11,415 bases of DNA from an uncultured Clostridia bacterium (GTDB lineage: Bacteria > Bacillota > Clostridia > Oscillospirales > CAG-272), in contig CALGCW010000207.1 of the NCBI GenBank assembly GCA_937884385.1, positions 1-11,415 of the forward strand. Direction: 5' to 3'. Below, in pieces: positions 8,008 through 11,415 of this stretch. Position numbers and translations under genes: made by a program. The notes beneath the pieces were generated by a model. It ran no database searches. It had not been told where the DNA came from and saw only the letters and a list, made by a program, of their open reading frames with translations. Positions within the stretch are counted from its first letter, which is position 1; each line of letters starts with the position of its first letter.

Positions 8008-8139
8008 TTAATAAGAATAAACCTCGTTACCCATAAGGGTTGCTCCGCGTTCGCGTTGATGTTGCTCTACGGAGTGTGTGATCTCCTTGCCGTCAAGGTA
8101 AACCTTGATAACCTGAGAGCCTGAGAGCCGCCGTTTTAT
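8008..8139 (-). pseudogene. C-terminal remnant of an unrelated, possibly phage tail, protein
   Basis: Read on the minus strand, this stretch gives a coherent protein end: VIKVYLDGKEITHSVEQHQ, then RERGATLMGNEVYSY and a TAA whose complement is at 8008-8010. There is no start codon, and the frame loses sense at 8140, where plus-strand Rhs homology begins, so only the last 35-45 codons survive. The VYLDGKEI...ERG pattern reminds me of the extreme C-termini of some phage tail tape-measure or minor tail proteins, but this is from memory and unconfirmed. The upstream part contains an 8-bp tandem duplication (CCTGAGAG at 8112-8119 and 8120-8127), which may mark a rearrangement. The plus strand of this stretch holds no convincing gene. 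Confidence 0.4.
8112..8127. repeat. 8-bp tandem duplication near a rearrangement junction
   Basis: CCTGAGAG occurs twice in direct succession, 13 bases before the point where Rhs core homology starts abruptly. It may be a slippage product or a trace of the join. Confidence 0.5.
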
Positions 8140-8319
8140 CTTGACAAAACCTTGAAATACGAGTATAATGAAGATACGGGAAATCTTGAATACGTAAAGA
8201 CTTTTGGATATACTACCGGTGTATTGAGTGGGACTCCGATAAAGACTGAGACGCTGACATATCTATGGAATGAAATACAATTTTTAATTCAAAATGGCAT
8301 ACCGTGGTATATGCCGTAG
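8138..8319 (+). pseudogene. Rhs core fragment fused by deletion to a toxin stub (CT5 scar)
   Basis: The frame reads LDKTLKYEYNEDTGNLEYVK, then TFGYTTGVLSGTPIKTETLT, which aligns with the long Rhs at nucleotides 2994-3117 (LDKTIQYAYNGIGN...LSGTPTTQSFSYDN). After TLTY the text changes to about 17 residues (LWNEIQFLIQNGIPWYMP) and ends at TAG 8317-8319, right at the ribosome binding site of the next gene. The simplest reading is a cassette that lost everything between an upstream YD repeat and the last residues of its toxin, leaving the stop and the downstream immunity gene in place. No start codon or ribosome binding site is seen for this fragment. The toxin identity of the last residues is inferred from position alone. 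Confidence 0.65.
8141..8169 (+). promoter_or_regulatory. Full-consensus sigma-A promoter in a Rhs core fragment
   Basis: TTGACA at 8141-8146 and TATAAT at 8164-8169 are 17 bp apart. The sequence is homologous to 2993-3034 of the long rhs gene; the spacer has diverged but both hexamers are intact. Here the surrounding frame no longer encodes a useful Rhs protein. Transcription from near 8176 would read through the genes at 8328 and 8959 to the terminator at 9453. Confidence 0.6.
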
Positions 8320-8327
8320 GAGGTAAA

Positions 8328-8657
8328 ATGGTATATTGGTTAAAATCTATCTTCACCAATCACAAAAAAGAGGAAAAGCGACGCTATGCTCTATATTACG
8401 AGTTGTTTAGCAAATTTCTTGAACAACATAATGCTAAACTATTATCCCTCGAGTACTTTTATAAACTCATGGGAAGTATGATATTGACATTCGAATACAA
8501 TGGTACAGTGCATACTTGCAAATGTGATAGGGACAATATATATCTTGATAAAGAGTTCATATGTAACGGATCTTACCACATTCCGGGTAGGGATGACTCT
8601 AAAGATCAGATGATGAAGACCATAGAAGAAAGAGTTTTTCAAAATTCCGAAAATTGA
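8328..8657 (+). CDS. Orphan immunity-like protein whose toxin is deleted (Imm5)
   Basis: This 109-residue protein starts at the ATG at 8328. AGGAGGT at 8318-8324 sits just upstream (a short gap of three bases) and overlaps the stop of the toxin scar; this supports 8328 over the in-frame start at 8304. The protein is small, soluble-looking and alpha+beta. A basic N-terminal helix region (KKEEKRRYALYYELFSKFL) is followed by strands (GSMILTFEYNGTVHTCKCD, IYLDKEFICNGSYHIPG) and a final amphipathic helix. I do not recognise the family. Its place after a Rhs/toxin stub makes it a stranded immunity gene. It is 159 bases behind the promoter at 8141-8169, so it may be expressed without any toxin. Confidence 0.7.
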   Translation: MVYWLKSIFTNHKKEEKRRYALYYELFSKFLEQHNAKLLSLEYFYKLMGSMILTFEYNGTVHTCKCDRDNIYLDKEFICNGSYHIPGRDDSKDQMMKTIEERVFQNSEN

Positions 8658-8696
8658 GATTTTTGCAAAACGCAAGGTTACCCTTTTGTATCTTAA

Positions 8697-8957
8697 AACG
8701 ATAACTTTAAGTTTAGGGAGCGCTCGTGCGCTGATACAGGATATATTTTAGCTACATCAGCCTTATCATATCTCGTAGGTGCAAAAATAACAGAGGGTTC
8801 AATTGCGTTGGGTACAGCGGTAGCCACGACTGCAGGCGTGGCTGCGGGTGCATGTGTGGTGATTATTGGAATTGTGGCAGGCACTATTCTAATCGCAGTG
8901 ATATCGGATGCACTTGATAATTGGTGGGATCAAAAGAAGAAGGAATGGTTTTCATAA
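8697..8957 (+). pseudogene. Truncated hydrophobic toxin tip (CT4 remnant)
   Basis: The frame is open from 8697 to the TAA at 8955-8957 and has no start codon or ribosome binding site of its own. From about 8727 it encodes an Ala/Gly-rich hydrophobic stretch (YILATSALSYLVGAKIT, GTAVATTAGVAAGACVVIIG, IVAGTILIAVISDALD) that ends in a charged, Trp-rich tail (NWWDQKKKEWFS). This is typical of the last third of membrane-type Rhs C-termini and similar in character to CT3. No Rhs core or DPSG precedes it; the 40 bases between the Imm5 stop and this frame are featureless. It therefore looks like a 5'-deleted toxin cassette. One base separates its stop from the next ATG, the arrangement expected of a toxin-immunity pair. 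Confidence 0.6.
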
Positions 8958-8958
8958 T

Positions 8959-9390
8959 ATGAAGAGAATTTATTTATTTGGAAGAATTGTTAGATTATCT
9001 TTTTTGATATCATCTATCTTTGTGATATATGCTTTTGTTGATAATCTTCTGAGTGAATTTAGTTTTAAAAATTTGTTTTTATTGTTTTTGGCTATTACTT
9101 TGGTTATTTCCACTTTGATTTGGATATATTCTAAGGGTTTCTTCATTGACAGAAAAAACAATAAACTAAAGATCATTTTGGGGTATTTAAAAAATGAAAG
9201 AAAAGAAATTTATTTGAGTGATATTGATTCGATCGATGTTGAGCTTACTGTGTATGTTGGTATGGTTTTTACTATCAATTATAACAATAACAGCAGCGAA
9301 AAAATGCAGTATACATTTTATAGGGTGCCTTTCTTTCAAAAATTACAATATAAACGAATAAAAAAACAATTAAGCAAAATTAAATATTAA
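8959..9390 (+). CDS. Two-pass membrane protein, orphan immunity-like (Imm4)
   Basis: This 143-residue protein is read from the ATG at 8959, one base after the CT4 stop; the in-frame ATG at 8908 lies within the CT4 frame and is less likely. The ribosome binding site is weak (AAGGA at 8940-8944, about 14 bases away), so translation probably depends on coupling to the upstream frame. Two membrane segments cover residues about 10-30 (LSFLISSIFVIYAFV) and 37-60 (NLFLLFLAITLVISTLIWIY). A beta-rich, basic cytoplasmic part follows (GFFIDRKNNKLKIILGYL, DIDSIDVELTVYVGMVFTIN), PH-like in layout. It matches Imm3 in length and domain order. The immunity role is inferred from position behind a toxin stub. 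It is followed by a terminator, making it the last gene of the array. Confidence 0.7.
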   Translation: MKRIYLFGRIVRLSFLISSIFVIYAFVDNLLSEFSFKNLFLLFLAITLVISTLIWIYSKGFFIDRKNNKLKIILGYLKNERKEIYLSDIDSIDVELTVYVGMVFTINYNNNSSEKMQYTFYRVPFFQKLQYKRIKKQLSKIKY

Positions 9391-9452
9391 TTCAAATGTT
9401 TTATATGTTATATCAAAAATTCATTCTTGACGAAATTCCGTATTAATTTAAC

Positions 9453-9487
9453 AGCCCGACCTGCATTTGCAGGTCGGGCTTACTTTT
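9453..9487 (+). terminator. Strong Rho-independent terminator after Imm4
   Basis: A perfect GC-rich stem (AGCCCGACCTGCA at 9453-9465 with 9468-9480; the innermost pairs probably open into the loop) is followed by a T-rich tail, 9481-9490. It closes the unit that begins at the 8141 promoter. The 62 bases between the Imm4 stop and this stem show nothing else. Confidence 0.9.
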
Positions 9488-9530
9488 TCTTGACAAAACC
9501 TTCCATTATGAGTATAATGGAATTGGGAAT
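9488..9530 (+). pseudogene. Short Rhs core scrap (43 bp)
   Basis: These 43 bases match the long rhs gene at 2993-3035 in 37 positions without gaps; they would encode LDKTFHYEYNGIGN. Homology begins at the same point (TCTTGACAAAAC) as in the 8138 fragment and stops after GIGN. It is probably the last trace of another cassette. Confidence 0.65.
9490..9518 (+). promoter_or_regulatory. Full-consensus sigma-A promoter in the second Rhs scrap
   Basis: TTGACA at 9490-9495 and TATAAT at 9513-9518 are 17 bp apart. No gene follows: a terminator hairpin begins 25 bases after the -10 box. If active it would make an RNA of roughly 50 bases. Confidence 0.5.
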
Positions 9531-9543
9531 GGCGAGATTGGTG

Positions 9544-9575
9544 AAAAAAGGAACAGCGGGGGCTGTTCCTTTTTT
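9544..9575. terminator. Bidirectional terminator between the rhs array and comM
   Basis: A 14-bp perfect inverted repeat (AAAAAAGGAACAGC at 9544-9557 with 9562-9575) has a GGGG loop. Flanking A6 and T6 give a U run on both strands. It can stop plus-strand transcription from the array and minus-strand transcription from comM, which converge here. Confidence 0.88.
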
Positions 9576-9576
9576 G

Positions 9577-9690
9577 GTATGCATTTGTTAGGGATTTGCT
9601 ATGCATTTATTGGGGATTTGTTGTGCATTTGTTAGGGATTTGTTGTGCATTTGTTAGGGATTTGTTGTGCGTTTGTTATGCATTTGTTTT
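9577..9690. repeat. 22-bp tandem repeat, about five copies
   Basis: The unit GCATTTGTTAGGGATTTGTTGT begins (core sequence GCATTT or GCGTTT) at 9581, 9603, 9625, 9647 and 9669, exactly 22 bases apart, with a last half unit at 9680. Each unit is itself two diverged 11-mers. The third and fourth units are identical over most of their length. The period is not a multiple of three, so it is unlikely to code. It fills the gap between the bidirectional terminator and the 3' end of comM; bases 9691-9723 show nothing further. Confidence 0.85.
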
Positions 9691-9723
9691 ATTACTTAAT
9701 CGTTTTGCGGGGGTGGATTTGGG

Positions 9724-11268
9724 TCATCCCCAATATTTTTTGTCGAGGGAGCGAAGCTGGATAGCTTCTGCGATGTGCTGTGCGCAGATCATCTCGCTTT
9801 TATCGAGGTCTGCTATGGTTCTTGCGACGCGCAGGATCCTATCGTAGCCGCGCGCGGAGAGTCCGAGGTTATCGTAGGCGGAGCGAAGTATCATATCTGC
9901 GCTCTCGTCGGTCTTGCAAAACCTTCTTATTTCCGCAGGGTCTAGGTCCGCGTTGCTCTTTGGCTTTGCGCCCGTTTTTTGCATTCTTTTTGCCGCGAAG
10001 TTGCGTGCTTCGACTACTCTTTCGCGGATCGCTTCGCTTCTCTCCCCTGTTTCCGTGCTTGAAGAAAGCTCGGTATAGGAGAGCGAGGGGAGCTCGATCT
10101 GTATATCTATTCTATCGAGCAGGGGGCCGCTTATTCTTGACACGTAGCGCTTGACATCCTCGGTCTTGCAGGTGCAGGGCTTCGTTGGATGGCCAAAATA
10201 GCCGCATCGGCAGGGGTTCATTGCTCCAACGAGCATAAAGTTGCAGGGGAAGGTCACCTTTGCCGAGGCTCTAGTTATAGTCACCTTGCCGTCCTCAAGC
10301 GGTTGGCGAAGGGTGTCGGTCACCTGTTTTGGAAATTCGGGTAATTCGTCTAAAAACAGCACTCCGTTATGTGCGAGGGAGACCTCACCCGGCTGTGGAT
10401 TGACGCCGCCGCCAACGAGGCTGACTGCGCTCATCGTATGGTGGGGTGAACGGAACGGTCTTGAATAGAGCAGGCTTTGGCCCTCGGGCAGTCTACCTGA
10501 GATGGAATAGATCTTAGTGCTTTCGATCGCTTCGTCAAAATTGAGGGGCGGAAGTATGGTAGGAAGCCTTTTGGCAAGCATTGATTTGCCCGTTCCGGGT
10601 GGTCCGATGAGCAAAATGTTATGGCCGCCCGCCGCCGCGATCTCCATTGCGCGCTTTGCCAGGGCTTGTCCCTTAACGTCGGAAAAATCTATTGGGTAGC
10701 TATTGATCTTCTCTCTGAATTTGCTGTCGCTATACTCAATTTTGGGCATTTCCCTGCCCCCGTTAAGATGGTGGACGAGATCTGCGATATTATCGACGGG
10801 GATGACGTCGATTCCCTCAACTGCGGATGCCTCGGGCGCGTTTGCCGTGGGAACGTAGAATTCCTTGAGCCCCGCTTTCTTCGCCGCGACGCACATTGAA
10901 AGTACTCCGTGAACGGCGCGAAGCTCGCCAGAAAGCGAAAGCTCGCCCACGAAGCATTTTTGTGAGAGGTCGCGCTCCGGGCGGATGACTGCGCCTGCGT
11001 GCAATATTGACAGAAGGATCGGTAAATCGAGCGCCGAGCCCTCTTTTTTCTTATCTGCCGGCGCAAGGTTGACCGTAAGCAGCAATGATGGGAATACTAC
11101 GCCGCTGTTTACGCACGCGTTGCGGACCCTTTCCTTTGCTTCCTTGACCGCTGCGTCGGGTAGTCCGACAAGCTCGAAGCCCGGTATTTTGTTGCGCGCG
11201 CTGCATTCGACCGTTATTATGAAGCCGTCGATGCCGCTTATTCCTGCGCTGTTGATTTTTGAATACAT
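9724..11268 (-). CDS. comM: ComM/YifB-family Mg-chelatase-like AAA+ ATPase
   Basis: This 514-residue protein is full length for the YifB/ComM family (usually about 500-510). Family members are ATP-driven hexameric helicases; ComM supports branch migration during integration of transformed DNA in competent bacteria. The N-terminal Lon-like ChlI fold covers residues about 20-145 (GLPDAAVKEAKERVRNA, then KKEGSALDLPI). The Mg-chelatase ATPase domain begins at about 190. Walker A is GPPGTGKS at 222-229 and Walker B is VLFLDELPEF at 303-312. A cysteine cluster (NPCRCGYFGHPTKPCTC) lies at 351-367, followed by SGPLLDRIDI near 380-389 and the C-terminal Mg-chelatase domain (GLSARGYDRILRVARTIADL). I chose the ATG at 11268 because GGGGTG lies six bases upstream; the in-frame GTG at 11277 overlaps that site. 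Composition is GC-richer than the rhs region, indicating a core gene. It is convergent with the array. The functional role in this organism is inferred from family only. Confidence 0.96.
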   Translation of the reverse strand: MYSKINSAGISGIDGFIITVECSARNKIPGFELVGLPDAAVKEAKERVRNACVNSGVVFPSLLLTVNLAPADKKKEGSALDLPILLSILHAGAVIRPERDLSQKCFVGELSLSGELRAVHGVLSMCVAAKKAGLKEFYVPTANAPEASAVEGIDVIPVDNIADLVHHLNGGREMPKIEYSDSKFREKINSYPIDFSDVKGQALAKRAMEIAAAGGHNILLIGPPGTGKSMLAKRLPTILPPLNFDEAIESTKIYSISGRLPEGQSLLYSRPFRSPHHTMSAVSLVGGGVNPQPGEVSLAHNGVLFLDELPEFPKQVTDTLRQPLEDGKVTITRASAKVTFPCNFMLVGAMNPCRCGYFGHPTKPCTCKTEDVKRYVSRISGPLLDRIDIQIELPSLSYTELSSSTETGERSEAIRERVVEARNFAAKRMQKTGAKPKSNADLDPAEIRRFCKTDESADMILRSAYDNLGLSARGYDRILRVARTIADLDKSEMICAQHIAEAIQLRSLDKKYWG

Positions 11269-11274
11269 GGTTGT

Positions 11275-11280
11275 CACCCC
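11275..11280 (-). promoter_or_regulatory. Ribosome binding site of comM
   Basis: On the minus strand GGGGTG is placed six bases before the ATG at 11268, within AAAAAAGGGGTG. It argues against the GTG at 11277, which lies within this site. Confidence 0.7.
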
Positions 11281-11345
11281 TTTTTTGGGAATTAAGAGAA
11301 TAATAAGTGAGTTGTTTTGGTTTTAAATTGGACCGTGGGGAGTAA

Positions 11346-11366
11346 ATGCAAAATGCAAAGTGCAAA
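11346..11366. repeat. Three tandem heptamers (ATGCAAA)
   Basis: ATGCAAA, ATGCAAA, GTGCAAA follow each other directly upstream of comM. Short runs like this are common between genes in some Clostridia; the function is unknown. No convincing comM promoter could be picked out in 11281-11345. Confidence 0.7.
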
Positions 11367-11384
11367 ATTGGGATTTATCGGTGT

Positions 11385-11415
11385 GATAGCCTTCCCATTG
11401 AGGGGAAGGTGGATG
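11385..11415. repeat. Start of a hairpin-bearing intergenic repeat, cut by window edge
   Basis: CCTTCCC at 11390-11396 pairs with GGGAAGG at 11403-11409. The phrase AGCCTTCCC...GGGGAAGGTGG matches, from memory, the beginning of a dispersed intergenic repeat seen many times per genome in gut Clostridia. The rest lies beyond the window, so the assignment is tentative. Confidence 0.45.

Noticed and set aside
8693..8884. Minus-strand Ala/Pro-rich frame opposite the CT4 stub
   Set aside because: It is the antisense of an Ala/Gly-rich coding stretch and has no start signal.
9577..9690. CRISPR array reading of the 22-bp repeats
   Set aside because: The units abut directly with no unique spacers and no cas genes are nearby.
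9596..9847. Plus-strand 83-codon frame across the tandem repeat into comM
   Set aside because: It exists because the 22-bp repeats lack stops, has no ribosome binding site and overlaps the comM 3' end antisense.
11281..11345. Promoter for comM on the minus strand
   Set aside because: A TATTAT-like box can be seen but no acceptable -35 at the right distance, so I did not call one.
9780..11365. Several plus- and minus-strand frames overlapping comM
   Set aside because: They are shadow frames of a clearly conserved gene in GC-richer DNA, with biased composition and no translation signals.

Overview
The window looks like a chromosomal stretch from a low-GC Gram-positive bacterium, most likely an uncultured gut- or rumen-type Clostridia. 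The reasons are strong AGGAGG-type ribosome binding sites, AT-rich accessory genes, a Gram-positive style Rhs/YD-repeat protein with a CBM-like insert, and a hairpin repeat at the far right end of a kind I associate with Clostridia genomes. The taxonomic call is an inference. Base composition changes sharply near 9.7 kb: everything to the left is an AT-rich accessory region, and everything to the right is a GC-richer housekeeping gene, comM/yifB, on the minus strand.

Positions 1-4909 hold the 3' part of a large rhs gene, cut by the left edge of the window. Its variable C-terminal tip (CT1) is followed by a small probable immunity gene (Imm1) and a terminator. Positions 4938-8006 hold two orphan Rhs tips. 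Each is a roughly 100-150 codon copy of the end of the Rhs core joined to a different C-terminal domain, and each is followed by its own small gene: CT2/Imm2, then CT3/Imm3, then a strong terminator. Positions 8008-8139 hold a minus-strand protein remnant, possibly of phage tail origin.

Positions 8141-9480 look like an eroded but possibly still transcribed unit. It starts with a perfect TTGACA-17-TATAAT promoter lying inside a fragment of Rhs core. Next comes a deletion scar joining Rhs core to what looks like the last residues of a lost toxin, then an intact small gene (Imm5), a toxin stub (CT4), an intact membrane gene (Imm4) and a terminator. Positions 9488-9575 hold a second short Rhs scrap with the same perfect promoter, followed at once by a bidirectional terminator. 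Positions 9577-9690 carry a 22-bp tandem repeat, and comM follows.

The locus fits the known model of Rhs tip switching. One long Rhs protein displays one toxin tip, while silent tip/immunity cassettes downstream can be recombined in through the conserved core; an 88-bp tract with two mismatches joins the long gene to tip 2. The less expected points are: (i) a full-consensus sigma-A promoter written into the Rhs core codons and preserved in two core fragments; (ii) an array end in which toxins are deleted or truncated while intact immunity-like genes remain behind that promoter; and (iii) core-homology breakpoints that fall at two recurrent places. Immunity assignments rest on position, size and composition. 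None of these small proteins was recognised as a named family.
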